Part shown: one piece after another, positions 10,481 through 22,384 of the stretch
How positions within the stretch are numbered: the stretch's first letter is position 1
Layout of the letters: every line of letters begins with the position of its first letter
From: Selaginella moellendorffii
Lineage: Eukaryota > Streptophyta > Lycopodiopsida > Selaginellales > Selaginellaceae
Direction of reading: 5' to 3'
NCBI RefSeq assembly: GCF_000143415.4
Contig: NW_003314314.1
Location: forward strand, 315,771 to 364,192
DNA length: 48,422 nt
Program-made: the position numbers and the translations under genes
The notes under the pieces: generated by a model
Told to the model about the DNA's origin: nothing
Seen by the model: the letters and a program-made list of their open reading frames with translations, nothing else
Databases searched by the model: none

Positions 10481-12163
10481 ATGGCGCGAACAGAGCAGGA
10501 GCGCAGTGGATGCGTCACAGGTTTGTGGTCTCTCTTCCGACCAAAAAAGGCGCACAAGGGCGACAACAAGGTCCACCCGGAAGCCATGGACGCGGCGGCC
10601 TCGAAGCTGAAGGTCCAAGATCGTGTCTGTGAGGCTGTCTCGGGAGAAGCCATGGACGCGGCCGCCTTGAAGTTGAAGGAACTCAAGCGCGAGGTGAAAA
10701 TCGTCTTAGAAGCGATACGACAGGAGCGAGGGCACAAGGAGCCGATCAAGCCGATCAAGCCGGAACAAGAGAAGGAGGACGAAGAGGAGAATCAAGAGAA
10801 GAAAGCGGAGCAGCTGAAGGAAGAGAAGAAAGCCGAGCAGGTGAACGAGGAGGAGAAAGAAGCCGATCAGATGAAGCCGATGAAGCTGGAACAAGAGGAA
10901 GCCGAGAAGCAGCTGAAGGAGGAGGAGCAAGAGAAGAAAGCTGAGCAGCTGAGCGAGGAGGAGCAGGAGAAAGAAGCCCATGAGACGAAGGAACTCAGGC
11001 GCGAGGTGAAACAGGAGCAAGGTCACAAGGAGCAGCCGCAGCTGGAACGAGAGGAGAAGAATCAGCCGATCAAGCCGATCAAGCCGATGAAGCAAGAGCA
11101 GGAACAGGAGGAGGAGCAGCAGATGAAGCCGATGAAGCAGCAGCTGGAACACGAGGAGGAGCAGACGATCAAGCCGATCAAGCAGCCGCTGGAACGGGAA
11201 GACGATCAAGAGAAGATGAAGCAGCAGGAGAATGACAAGCCCAATCAGGAGGAGCAGCGACCCAAGCCAATTCTACTGCCAGCCGGGGGTCGTCGTCCAG
11301 GTATGGTTCCTTTTGCTTCTCGCATTCTTCTTCTATTGTGACTCACGATGGCCTTCTGGACTTGCAGGTTCCAGGCCGAAGATGGTTCGCTTCTCTTCCT
11401 CAGCGGAGGACATTCTTCCCGACGGCACCCGACGGCGGAGTGAAACCCATCTTAGCGATGGCCGAGGGGGATATGTTGAGTTCGCGTATCTCGAAGCTCT
11501 CCACAAGGCAAATCGGTGGCTAAACCAGAGGGGAAAAACCGAGAAGAAGATCTGCAGCTTGGAAGAGGAAAAGCGCGAGGAAACAGAAGAGGAGAAGTAC
11601 GAGGAAAAGTCTTGGAGTGTTAGCGCGCTCCGGATTCTGATCAGACTCACCGAGCAGCTTTACGAGGAGCTCAACGGCAAATCTAGCGACCGAGAGAGGA
11701 TCAAGCGAGCGCGGAAGATGATGAGGCTCCAGAAAATGCTGGATAGGATCCCGAGTGAGAGGAAACCGTGGAAGAAGCTTCAGTCCGGCGAGGTGGTCTT
11801 CGTGAAGGAGGCAAAAGAACTATATGATCGTGCGGGGAGAGATTTTGTTGCCGAATTCAAGAGGAGACAGGTAAGTTTGATATACCTTTCAGATTCCAGA
11901 TGGCCGTTTGCTAATAACTTCCGTGTTTGTTGTAGAGAGCTGGAGTGAACGATGAGTGTTTGTTTTGTCGGAACCATGATGGCGAGAAGATGATCGGCCG
12001 GGCTGGGGTGAACTCTAAGACGACTAGACCCTGGGTTTATCTGAGAAGAGAACACGAGCAAACTGTTCTAAGCACGTCGAAGAAACGAGAAATGAAGTTG
12101 GCTCCGAGCTCGAGAAGTTGGCTGCAAGGATTGGTCAACTGGAGGCCAGTGCTCGGACTCTAG
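10481..12163 (+). CDS. DGRGG-family protein, copy 1 (unrecognised, 3 exons)
   Basis: I do not recognise this family. Proposed exons are 10481-11300, 11368-11870 and 11936-12163, with introns of 67 and 65 bp (GT-AG), joining in frame to 516 residues. Order of parts: a basic head starting MARTEQERSGCVTGLWSLF; a 12-residue EAMDAAA.KLK repeat; about 200 residues rich in Glu, Lys and Gln with IKPIKP and KPMK repeats; then the signature HLSDGRGGYVEFAYLEALH; then a conserved block with LYEELNGKSSD and IPSERKPWKK. Copy 3 supports exons 1 and 2 and both intron positions. Exon 3 is doubtful: its sequence shows a coiled coil in another frame just before the stop. No signal peptide or membrane segment is seen. 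Confidence 0.65.
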
Positions 12164-14130
12164 CATCGGAGAAGCCAACTCTCAAGAGTCGAATCCAGAA
12201 GTTGGATCTCCAAGCAAGTTGAGCAGCGGCCACTAAAGCTATAGATCAGTTAAGTCGAGAGAAGATCGACCTTCTCGAGGACTCGACTCCAAAGTTTCAC
12301 AGCTGTCCAAGACGTGAAAGCAGCGGGTGACAACTGTGTCTCGGGGCTCCAGGCCGAGAAGTCCATCACACTTCGGGCGTCTAAACAGGCCAGCGACCAG
12401 CCTCCACACTCTTCTAAGTCAAGAGAAGATCAATGGATCAAGTTGGACTACACTCTACAGTGTCTGGAGCAAGCAGAGATCTATCTTATCAGCTTTCCAG
12501 TGGACGGAGATGATTCAGGAGTGCCTGCTGCGGTAAGGCTGTTCATGATAGTAGTGAGGAACGACGTAAACCAGTGTCAGATGGCTGCAAGATGGCAAGA
12601 AGACGATATAGCTGAGGCTGCTCGTGACTGGGGTTTCGGATGGCTGCGGAGACTATAAGACAGACTACGCTAGATGTTCTCTGTCATCTGGTGGAATGAG
12701 GGAAGTGTTCGGACAGGAGTTCTTGAAGGAGAAGCCCCAGGGGATAATGGCTGACGGAGTCGAATCCGCTGCACGAGGTGGAGCTCTCGGCGAGAGCACG
12801 TCGAAAAGAGGATGGCGGAGTTTGGAAGTGCAAAGGCGAGGCTGGAGAAGCAAGTAACTGGCAGCTGATGGAGAGGATCACGGGACTCGAGGGGCTGGAG
12901 GAGAGAGAGACGTGCCAGATGCAAAGCAAAGCTTTGGGCGAGGAGCTCCGAAGGATGAAGAAGACAAGCCGAGGAGAACCGATGAGAGAGCACATGGAGT
13001 GCCGAGCTCCAGAGGTTTGGCAGATCAGATGGACGCTACATGCGACAAGAAGGAGCATCTGGCTTCGCAGGAAGCTGTGTTTTTGCATGCTTCCGCTCAA
13101 GCTTCTCAGCACGATCAAGGCCTGAAGTGGCAGAAGCATTCCCTAACTGTCAGAGGTTCTAAGCACGTCGAAGAAACGAGAATGGAAGTTCAAGAACTAA
13201 CCAGCTCTCGAGAGTCAAATCCAGAACAGAGGTGCAAGCCAAGTACTGAGAGCTCGAGCAGCACAGGGAAGCAGTAGCAAGCCTCCAAAGCGCCAGAGAC
13301 CAGTGTCCACACTTCTAAGTCAAGAGAAGATCAACCTCTTCGAGGAGATATCCTCCCTCGACTCCAAAGTTTCGGAGATATCTTGATCAATCGGGAGATA
13401 GCAGATAATTTTGTCAAGATCTGGGCTTCTCAAGCGGAGCTCGCCGAGACGGTGGCCGAGATCGGAGCAGTCAGCCAGCCGAGTGGAGCAGAGTCCATCA
13501 AACGTCGGTGGGGGAACAGCGAGATGAAGGAAAAGATGAGGTGCCAAGATGGATCAAGACAAAGCTCTCTAGTTGATGGAAACGGGACGAGAGCTTCAAT
13601 GCTGTCCAGGATCGCTCTAGGTGCTTGGATGATAGAAGATGATGATGGCAAGATGATCTCGAACTCGAAGAAACTGCTTGTGGCGGTGGAGCCAGAGGTT
13701 CAGCTTCACAAAGACTGAAAAAGGCTGATGTTCGCCTCTGACATGCGGAGACTACAAGAGCTGGAGCGAACTTTAAGATGCAGCAACAGTCATAAAGACA
13801 GAAGATCGGACGAGTTTCATGGAACGTGGAAGCTGGTGCAAAGTGATTCAGAGGTTCAATGGCCACCTTTACAATCCAGCAATCTGGACTGAGGGTATGT
13901 AGAGTCATTCGTTTTTTCCTCTTCCATTCATTTCATCCGTGTTGTTAAACAGAAGAAGTAAGCTGCAGCGACACACAAATTGTGATGGTAGCTCCTTTAG
14001 TATCAGCAACAAATCCTATGGTATTTTTTTTTTCGTTTTTTAATTTTCTCCTCTGGTGGAATATCTTCTGAGCTCCAACTTGGTCCAGATCGTAGGAGGC
14101 CGTCTCTTCGAGACTAAATAAATAAAACAT
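12164..14130 (+). other. 3' region of DGRGG copy 1 with decayed coiled-coil modules
   Basis: Coiled-coil coding fragments recur in shifting frames. A KLAARIGQLEAS type lies at about 12110-12170. Modules of the form LSREKI(D/N)LLEE..SLDSKVSE lie at about 12250-12300 and 13318-13380, and the start of one near 12418. A TSKKRE/VEETR segment occurs near 12070 and 13160. A block near 12490-12690 matches 46230-46430. A further GT-AG intron, 13895-13952, is shared with copy 3. Several open stretches exist (for example 114 residues at 12314-12658), but no single frame runs through. This is either 3' untranslated and alternative-exon sequence, or the broken remainder of a once longer protein. Confidence 0.5.
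14117..14126 (+). terminator. Candidate polyadenylation signal, DGRGG copy 1
   Basis: Two overlapping AATAAA hexamers occur inside GACTAAATAAATAAAACAT. The same string is present at the matching place in copy 3 (47701-47719), after the shared last intron. Position and conservation suggest the transcript end; this is inferred. Confidence 0.4.
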
Positions 14131-14657
14131 CTCAGAGACTACGCTAAGGAGCTGCTTATTCTGGCCAACTTGTGAGTATAACCTTGAGAGATTATGTTTT
14201 TTTTTCTATTTGGAAAATAGTCTGACTGCCAACTTGGTCCAGATCATAGGAGGCCGCCAGAAGAATATGTAAATGAGGGTGGAGCAGGACTTGAAGCAGC
14301 GAAAGATAAAACCAGCGTCAGAGATCATAAGAATCGAGCAAGTGGAAATGGAAAACTGTAAGATGATTTTAAAACTTGGAGAGAAAGGGAGCAGGCTGAA
14401 ACAGCTAAGATCGAGCAGCAAAGATTGAGCAGCTTAAAGACGAAAAATTTCTTAAAGAAAAGTGGAAGCAGCTAAAGAGCAGTGACAAGTTTGATCGAGC
14501 AGCAGAATAGTTCAGACTCGTGATAGTGTTTTTCATATCATTTTCTTTGATTTAGCTGTAAAAACCATGATTTAATGTTCAAATTTATAATGTTTCAATC
14601 TCTGAAAAGTCTGAGATCCGACTTTGATCCTAGCAACAAGATGATACCTAGAGCACG
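14131..14657 (+). repeat. Distal part of the DGRGG duplication unit
   Basis: Sequence shared with 47720-48390: GAGCTGCTTATTCTGGCC, a second AACTTGGTCCAGATC..AGGAGGCCG block (also near 14080), GGACTTGAAGCAGCGAAA, and the closing TTTGATCCTAG.AACAAG and CTAGAGCACG. These bound the duplicated unit at about 14.66 kb, so it spans about 4.2 kb. No ORF is convincing. Confidence 0.55.
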
Positions 14658-15262
14658 CTAGGACTTGGCGGCGCGGCCGCTTGGCAAGGCATCCCCTGAA
14701 AAACTCGTGAACTTTAACATGTAGGCCGAGTATTTGCAATCTGTAGACTTGTCTCTAACATCGTGGATCTTCTTGTACGTTTGCAAGGATTCCTGATCAG
14801 TTTGTCCCCGTAACTTGATTAGAAAATGGAAAAACAAATCCAGCTCAGGAAAATAAGATCTTACATAGTTTGCTCCAGAGGCATTACCATCACATAGCAT
14901 GTAAATTTGAACCGACCCGACCAAATGAACGATCTTCAATCCACTGGGAGTTTAGCAACTCCACCTGTGAAATAAAAGGAACGAAACAAGAAAAAACAAT
15001 GATGCGAGTCATACTATTAACAAGAACCTCCAGTGGTTCTGGGAAAAAGCAAAATCAAATGAGACTAGAAGAATTCCAAAGCCTTTGAAGACGTGCATGT
15101 TGATAAAGGACGCTTTGCCTTAAATCTCCTGCTGGACTGTGGGGTAACAATGGTGATAGCAAAGGTGTTCGACTTTCTAGGCACCCAGGCACACGACACC
15201 ACGTTAGAGCAAGAACTCAGGAGCTAATATGTACGCACCTGTATAAAGCCATTTGACTTGGT
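14658..15262 (-). pseudogene. Unrecognised gene remnant, minus strand
   Basis: On the minus strand a putative exon ending at AAATGGCTTTATACAG, with a donor-like GTGCGT, lies near 15250. An acceptor-like CCCACAG near 15140 leads into a segment with TTTAAGGCAAAGCG and CAACATGCACGTCTTCAAAG. A second acceptor-like TTCACAG near 14967 follows, and then a 93-residue ORF (14939-14658) ending GDALPSGRAAKS. Stops in every frame after the 14967 junction argue for a broken gene. A related fragment in the opposite orientation lies at 39172-39410. I recognise no family. Confidence 0.35.
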
Positions 15263-15489
15263 CTAGAAGGTCATAAGGGGATGAAAAGACCTCTTTCCAG
15301 ACAGTCAAAGTTGTTACCATTGTATGGGAAAAAAACTAAATTTCTGCACGTTGCCACCAATCAAACTTGTAAGATTGCTGTACGTGAGCATCAAAGAAAG
15401 CTTCAAATTGTGAACGAGAGTCTAAAGGCCATTGCATTTGTAACAATTGGCGAGAGACTTGCCTTCACCTCTGCAATTTCTTGCACTTA

Positions 15490-17334
15490 GTTTGATAGAT
15501 AGATCAGCATTGCAACTTTTTACCAGCCTCCACACACAAGCACTCTTTTAGATACTCTTGTATAGGAATTTTATAAGTAGAAAATTATAAATAAAAGTTC
15601 CTACAAATACTGATTAAATTGAAGAAATTTGATTATTAATTGATTCTTTTTACTCTTTACATTTGGCCTTTGACATTTTCCTTTATTTAGTTATTATGTT
15701 GCAAGTTTATATTTTTATGGGTTCTTAAAATCTATGAAATCAAGAATGCTAATATTTAAAGCAAGTTTTTATTGGTAATAAAGTTTTATTAGTTTCACTA
15801 TTTTATGTTTTTTTGAGAAAATATTATAGAGTAATCTATATTTAGTTACACACACACACACACAATATAAAGGTATTCTTAAAGCATAACACCAGACTGG
15901 TATACAACTACTAAATTTTTTACAATTGCATTAGCTGGTAATAATATATATTTTATCTAGAAATATTAAACTAATGATATTTTAAAATTCTCAACATACC
16001 AATTAATGTTAAAAACTGTATAGTAATTGTTACAATAAAAGTAATAAATTTTTTCATATTTAAAATAAATAAAAATGGATTTAAAAGTAGATTAAAGATA
16101 TGGTTTTTGTATTCTTTAATAAATCATGGTATTTGAATAGGATAGTTATGTGAAGCAAAAACTCCAACAACACCAACATAAATAAGTATAAAGAAGCACT
16201 GCTACCTAAGGATTAAAACTTCCCTACTATGATGTTAATAATCATGGCTATGTAGAGCTTTGTCCTCCTTAATACCAACATTATCAGCAATGCCAATATT
16301 ATTTTCCACCACAACACTCACTTACTCAATTATTTTTTACTTTTCTTAAGGCTTTCTTTTGCATTTTCTCTCCCTCTCCCATCAATATTACTATTGTCTT
16401 TTGATCCTTTATGGTGGAAAACTGCCCAAGGGATCAAAGAAAAGTTAGATTAACATTGCTGATTGAAATGTTTGGGAAAGTAAGAAAATCAAAGCTTTTG
16501 TGTTTTTTATTGCTTCCTTGTTCTTCATATTTCAACTATAGTCTTAAAGTTTTGCCTATAAACCTCATAATTAGAAGAGATTTTGTAAATGGTATGTGTT
16601 TAATATTCTAATTATTGTGTAATCTTTGGTCCTAACACCTAGGTGAATTTGGTGAATTGGCTAGAAGAAAGCCATGAAGTTAAAAATTATATGCTTCTAT
16701 TATGGACTTTTGACAACCAAGTGCTCTTATATTTCAGAAAAAACCCCCTAAGGGACTAGTGAGTCCAACCAACTTTATTATAAGGGCACTTCTAAATACC
16801 AATAGACTAGTGAGTCTGGCCAGCTTGATTAGAAAAGCTTGACAAAGATGCTAGAATCTCCAGAACACTACGTTACTTTGGCAATATAAAGTCCTTGCAA
16901 GGATATTAATTTGTTTCTTCTCAACAACAATCTCTTTAGATGTTCCAAAATTCCAACCAAGGGGATTTCCTAATACTCTTACTGTATTTTTTTGTATTAA
17001 ATGTCCAACTAGAACTTCATATTCATCAAATTCCAAATTTTCACAATTCTAACTAGAAAAACCAAAGAAGATGTTAATAACTACCAAACAAAAGCTCTAG
17101 TAAGATTTATACAGTATTTAAGAAGTTGCATAGACACTCTCTCTTCTGCCATAACGGCAAAAGGTTGATATAGTTTGACCACTTTATTATTGGCCACTCT
17201 TGTGCTAGTGGACTTAATTGAACATCTTAAGTGTACTTAGACCAAATAAGCATAAGGGTGGAATTTTTTTATGTTGCACTAGCTAATGACAAAAACCTTT
17301 ATGTGTTGAGTTTAATTCCTTAATAATGCTATAT
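15490..17334. other. No gene seen; very AT-rich
   Basis: No ORF above background and no motif is recognised. A short dinucleotide repeat (ACACAC..., about 15847-15864) is present. The 66-residue ORF at 16411-16611 has no recognisable features. Confidence 0.45.
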
Positions 17335-17935
17335 GCTTATCGTGTCCACCAAACACCCTCACTATCATGCCCCATATATTGATTTCATTCCAATTCTTTG
17401 TGCTATTTATAGTAAGTGTTTAGATTTGTTTAAAAGGCATATTTATGGAATGTAGAGAGTGTCATGAATCCTATGGTGTTGTTCCCACATCTCAATTCAC
17501 AATCTAGTTATATTCCACATCTAGTAAATTTTCAAACTCATCCCATAAACTAGTTCTTGAGATTGGGATGAAAGCCCAAAAGCATATATTTTTCTAGGGT
17601 GAGGGATAAGGGGGTTGTGGGGGGTTCCAAATGTATAGTAGGGATGGTGCTTAAAAGTATTGTTGACCACTTGAGATATTAGTTTAGCTTCTATTAAGCT
17701 GTAGTGCTTTTTATTCTGCATCTAGTTTAGGAATAAACTCAAGTTCCATGTTGCTTTAGTCAGTGGGGTACCCACCTCTTTGTTATAGGCCACTAGTATG
17801 CCAAAATTGGGGTAGACATTGTTTGATACTATTTTATATGCAAGAGCTGGATATGGGAAGTTAGTGCTCATAGGAAGTATTAATTGCATACTAGATCTTC
17901 ATTTTGTTGCACAAAGGGCTTGGAGTTTGATGTAA
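17335..17935 (+). repeat. LTR fragment of the chromovirus family
   Basis: It matches the 3' two thirds of the LTRs at 19353-20193 and 26335-27135. In order: ACCAAACACCCTCACT, GTGCTATTTATAG, GTTGTTCCCACAT (shared with 95-545), GGGGTTCCAAATGTATAGTA, GTGGGGTACCC, and CACAAAGGGCTT near the end. No internal region follows; the next sequence is a tandem duplication. Confidence 0.65.
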
Positions 17936-18487
17936 ACCACAAATATTTTCTTTCTAATTTGCCAAATTACCTCTTCTATTCAACCACCTTTGTTTTTGTC
18001 TTAGTTAAGTGCCCTTGCCAAGATCCTCACTTATTGTATTAACTCTTATTTGGTCCTATTTAGATTCAATTACTCACTGCACGAGTAATAGGGTGTTATC
18101 TATCCATCTATAGATTTCCAAACTTTCTCCTAATCCCCCTCTTTGGGTTAAACTGAATTTAAGGTTCAACTACATTCCTCGTAAGCACAAGTAGCTAAGC
18201 ACACCAAGTTGTAAGCCACAAATTTTTCCTTTCCAATCTGCTAGCTTACCTCGTTTATCCGATTAATACTGCTTTGGCCTTAGTTAAATTCCCTTGCCAA
18301 GGTTCCTACCTATTGTACCAACTCCTACTTGGTTCTATTTGGTTTCAGTTACTCATTGCATGAACAATGGAGCATTAACCATCCATCCACGGAGTCCTAA
18401 ATCTCTCCCAATCCCCCTCCCCAGGTTAGATTGGACTTAAAGTTTGGTTACACTCCCCACAAGCACAAGCAACCAAGCACACCAAGC
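17932..18487. repeat. Two-copy tandem duplication, period about 279 bp
   Basis: The stretch starting GTAA(A/G)CCACAAAT at 17932 is repeated from 18211. Shared landmarks in both copies include CCCTTGCCAAG, TTGGT(C/T)CTATTT, TTACTCA(C/T)TGCA and AATCCCCCTC, ending near AAGCACACCAAG. The copies are clearly diverged. No ORF is present. Confidence 0.7.
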
Positions 18488-19352
18488 CACTAAGTTCCTA
18501 ACATCCTTTAGTACAACAAAACTTGATCATGGGACCTTTTAAATCCCAAGCCTTGGGTGCAACACTTGCTTCAAGACACCGGAGGGAAACATCGTGGCCT
18601 AACGGCCTAGTATAGGTACCCTTACTCCCCCACTTCGATCCCGAAGGGAAGGCCCAAGCCTTTAGGAAGGGCGAGGATCAATGAGTTACAAGGTACTCAA
18701 GTGGGGCACCACTCCATATGAGCTGGGAGCACTACAGTCTGTTTCCCTTCTAGGAGTGGGAGTTGCTCTTGAGCACTTCCTTGGGTGGCCCCTTCGGCAC
18801 CACCTGAGTCCATGCTCACCATACTCACTTCCACCTAAGGCCCCTTAGCCCCAGTTTCAACCTCAAGTCAGTTTAGAAGCACCACTAGAGAGTTTCTTCA
18901 AGATTGGTTTCTAAACCTCATTACCCCTACTAAACCTCATTATCCCTGCAACCCCCCCTAGAATTTAATGTTTGAGTCAATTTTTCTTGAGCTTTTGAGC
19001 ATTTTAACTAGTGATTTTGGTTTCATTCTCTTGGTTTGAGTATAAGCTTTCAAACGAATCCATCCACACCTATTTTTGTGTGCAAAGTCGAGAAATTTCC
19101 ATGCAAATGTTTTCTCCTTAGGCATTTTGAGTGTTGGAGTTTAATTTTGCTTCTTTTCCCCTTTTCTTTATAAGATTTTTTCTTTTCGTTGTGAAAAATT
19201 GGCATTTATTGGAGTGAAAATGATTTTAGTTGGGGAAATCTACATAAGGATACTCTTTTATTTGGAGTTATCCCATTTAGATACTTTGCTCTCACAAAAG
19301 TCAGAGTTTTTAGTGCATTGGATTTTCCACGACCTGGCATCTACTGCATAGT
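18488..19352. other. No gene seen; probable leader/LTR of element D
   Basis: GC-richer than its surroundings around 18550-18850, with no ORF. Element A inserted at 19352. Just beyond element A lies a gypsy gag ATG (27179), so this stretch may be the 5' LTR and leader of that element D. That is inferred from order only; no primer binding site was identified. Confidence 0.35.
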
Positions 19353-20193
19353 TGTCATGAATGTGACTTTAGGTATCGAAAGATACTTGTTGGCCAGTCC
19401 TTATGGACACTCTTTCCTTACTATCATGACAGTAGAAGGTTGATACAATTGGTTTCCTTTATCATTCTCATTTGAGTTAGTTGAGAAATTGGTCAATGAC
19501 CTTGCATTTAAATTGGATAAACATAAGGTAGGAACCTTATGTGTTTCTTGCTAAGCATACTTGGCCTGGTTTGAGAAACTCATGTCATTGGCTTGCACTT
19601 GTTAGTATTAAAAACCCCCGCGATATTAAGATTGGTCCCTCAATATTCGCTAGATGATAGCTTATCATGTCTACCAAACACCCTCGCTTTTATGCTTTTT
19701 GTAATAGTCTCATTTCGATCTCAAATGCTATTTACAAAAAGTGTCTGGATTTGCTCATTTGGCATATCTATAGAATATCAAAATTGTCCTAAACACAATG
19801 GTCCTAGATACTAACTCCTAGTAATAATGGAGGCTTGGGATGAAAGCCCAAAACATGTGTTCCTTGGGGGGGGGGTTTAAATGTATAGTAGGGATAGTGG
19901 TTGGAATGCATGTTTGACCACCTGAGACATTAGTTTGGCTCTTGCTAAATTGTGTCACACTTTGTTCTACGTTTGGTTTAGGTCTAAGCCCAAGCTCCAC
20001 GCTGCTCTAGTCAATGGGGTACCCTCCTCCTTGCATTAGGCCACCGGTATGCCAAAATTGTGTTAGACATTATCTTACACCATTTTGTATGTAGGTTCTG
20101 GATATGGGGAGCTGGTGCTCATGGGATTGTACTGGACCCTTGTTATATAGTGCAACAGCCTTGAAGTTTAGCTCCAAATTCAAGTGTGCTACA
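19353..20193 (+). repeat. 5' LTR of element A
   Basis: It starts TGTCATGAATGTGACT and ends GTGTGCTACA. It aligns along its length with 26335-27135. Small ORFs inside it (such as 19593-19814) are LTR sequence, not genes. Confidence 0.88.
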
Positions 20194-20195
20194 TT

Positions 20196-20207
20196 TCGCA
20201 TCAAAGG
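20196..20207 (+). other. Decayed primer binding site of element A
   Basis: TCGCATCAAAGG matches the Met-tRNA site TGGTATCAGAGC at 8 of 12 positions, two bases after the LTR, the same spacing as in elements B and the TRIM. Confidence 0.5.
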
Positions 20208-20363
20208 AATTATCTCAACAATTCCTATCCAACTTTTGTCAGATTTTTTGGCTCAAGTTGCATATGTAGAGACTTTTTTAGTAGATTCGAAGCAACTTGT
20301 GTAGGATTAGTTGGATTGCATCATCCAGTAAGAATGTTGTATACATTTTCAATTACTGATAGA

Positions 20364-21530
20364 GGCATGCATGCAACTAGCGAGATGGTGAAAAGGAACC
20401 ATGTTGATGATTCTGAAACCTTTAGATGGGCAAATCGAGAGGAGAAAACTCCTTTTAGAGATGTTGTGAAAGAGGTTGAGGCTAAGGCAGTAGAGGAAGA
20501 GCTAGATGCTATAGCACTACAGTGTACGGCTTAGGAAGTTGAGATTGAGAACTTGTGAAGAGAAGTTCGCAAATTGAAGAAAGAGAACAAAAAGAGGAAG
20601 AAAGAAGCTAATGCAGATAAACCAACTAAACTTAAGCAACCGGACTCCTCTTTAAGTTCTAAGGACCATAAAGTTCTACAATCACCCCTGGTTGCATGAG
20701 TTTCAAAGTTCAAGCCTCTGAAACCACTCAATTTCATAGGTATGTGGGACTATCAGGTTTTGGAAGACGGGGTCTATGATATGGAAAACTATTTCATAGT
20801 GGCAGATGTAGATGATCATATGAAAGTTGCGTGCGCGTAATCTTTTTTCACCGATCATGCCAAAACTTGGTGGCACCAAGTGTGTGCTGAAAAAGGGCAG
20901 ACTAGAAATTGGACCAAGATGCAGTCTTGTATCCGTAAAGAATATTTGTCAGATGATCTTGGCCTAAGCCTTCACGCGGAGCTGTGGCGGTTAAAGTAGC
21001 AAGGGGGCCTTATGCATTATGTTAATGCATTTGCTCAAAAGTGTATTATGATTGCCAATATAAGTGATGAAGATGCTCGGAGTTATTTCCTGGAGGGTTT
21101 AAGTTCACTTTCTCGCAATGAGATATTGAAGTTTAAGCCGAAGACGTACCTAGAGTGTAAGGAGGCAGCGTAGCAAATTGCCTTTAGTCACTCACTTATG
21201 GAACAATATCAACAACCATATACTAGTACCTCAGACAAGAATAAAAATTCTGGGGATAAACAAGGTGATTGAAAATAGAGGGTGGAAGGAAGGTTCTGCC
21301 CTGGAGGCTCACAAGCAACACTTAACAAAGGTGGTGGTGGTTGGAGACCACTAGCAGCTTCTTCTGGTCCTAGGCCCTCTGTTCGTCCTCCTAGTGGGTA
21401 CAAGTAGCAGCAACCTGCGAAACTTGCTCCTAGCAAAACGGGTAATGTGGGTTATTACTTCCATTGTGGAGAATCAGGACATAAGTCCTCGAAATGTCCC
21501 AATAAGCATAAGACAAAGTCTCGTGTTAAT
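20364..21530 (+). pseudogene. Element A gag, broken
   Basis: A charged coiled-coil start (20364-20530) ends in TAG. Further on come FFTDHAKTWWHQV and LSDDLG.SLHAELWRLK, the Gag core pattern, each interrupted by stops. The nucleocapsid knuckle reads YYFHCGESGHKSSKC at 21453-21497, where the first Cys of CCHC has become Tyr. Gag would form the particle and bind the element RNA. Confidence 0.75.
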
Positions 21531-21704
21531 GTCATGAGGGAAGACGATGGTGGTGAAGCTGAAGGGGTTGACAAGTTGGTTAATGCAGACTATGAGGAAG
21601 AGGAGGTGAGTTACTTTTGTTGCTGTCCTCAAGCTTTTCTCACAGTTAATGCAAACACTGATCTATTGATGTATCTGGTAGGCTTTGTCCGCAGACACCG
21701 AATC

Positions 21705-22030
21705 TGAGTGATGATTGATATAGGAGCTATGCACAATGTGATATCCGAAGACTTAGTTAAGTTGTTAAGATTGAATGTTGAGCAAATATCACCCATACAC
21801 TTCTGATTTGTGAAAGATGGGTAAGTAGCCAGAAAATTTGTGAGTGATGTTCCAATAAAAATATCCAAGTGCAAAGAAAAAGTGGACTTGGTATTGTTGA
21901 AGATACTAGATTTTCAAATGGTATTTAGTATGGATTTCTTTAACAAATATATTAAAGGGATTTATGGTGCTAGACAAAGTCGTATCATATCAAAGTCAGA
22001 AGGACGTCCGATGTGTCCTTCCAGTTGCAA
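21705..22030 (+). pseudogene. Element A aspartic protease, broken
   Basis: MIDIGAMHNVIS at about 21711-21746 corresponds to the retropepsin LxDSGAxxNFIS. The Ser/Thr of the catalytic triad is Ile. Two stops follow, then SDVPIKI and VFSMDFF, the last resembling the family's VLGMDWL. Not functional. Confidence 0.65.
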
Positions 22031-22384
22031 AAGTGCTCCTCAAAGGATTAGGATCTAAGTTCTTGACCGCGAGAGCCGCTCAAAAATCAGCTAAGAAGGG
22101 ATGTCAGACCTTTAAGTGATGGAAGCTGAGAGTGATGGTGATTCAGCTTGAATTGGTGATGGGGTTGATTCTTACCAAAAAAGATATTGGAGTTGTTGGT
22201 GAGGAATTAAGATATCTTTCCGAAGGATTTGCCACTAGGGCTACCTCCTAGCCATGAGGTTGATCATCGGATTGAGGTCATTTTGGGTTCTCAACTACTT
22301 ACAAAAGCTTTATATCATTTGAATATCAAAGAGATGACTGAACTCAAAAAGCAACTCACAAAGCTTCTTAACAAAAGTCATATT

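Noticed and set aside
10706-11209. 167-residue leucine-rich minus ORF
   Set aside because: It is the antisense shadow of the Glu/Lys/Gln-rich region of DGRGG copy 1; CTT/CTC leucine runs are complements of GAG/AAG.
18600-18860. Possible rRNA or structural RNA because of higher GC
   Set aside because: No rRNA-like conserved stretch is recognisable; it sits between an LTR fragment and a retroelement and is more likely LTR sequence.
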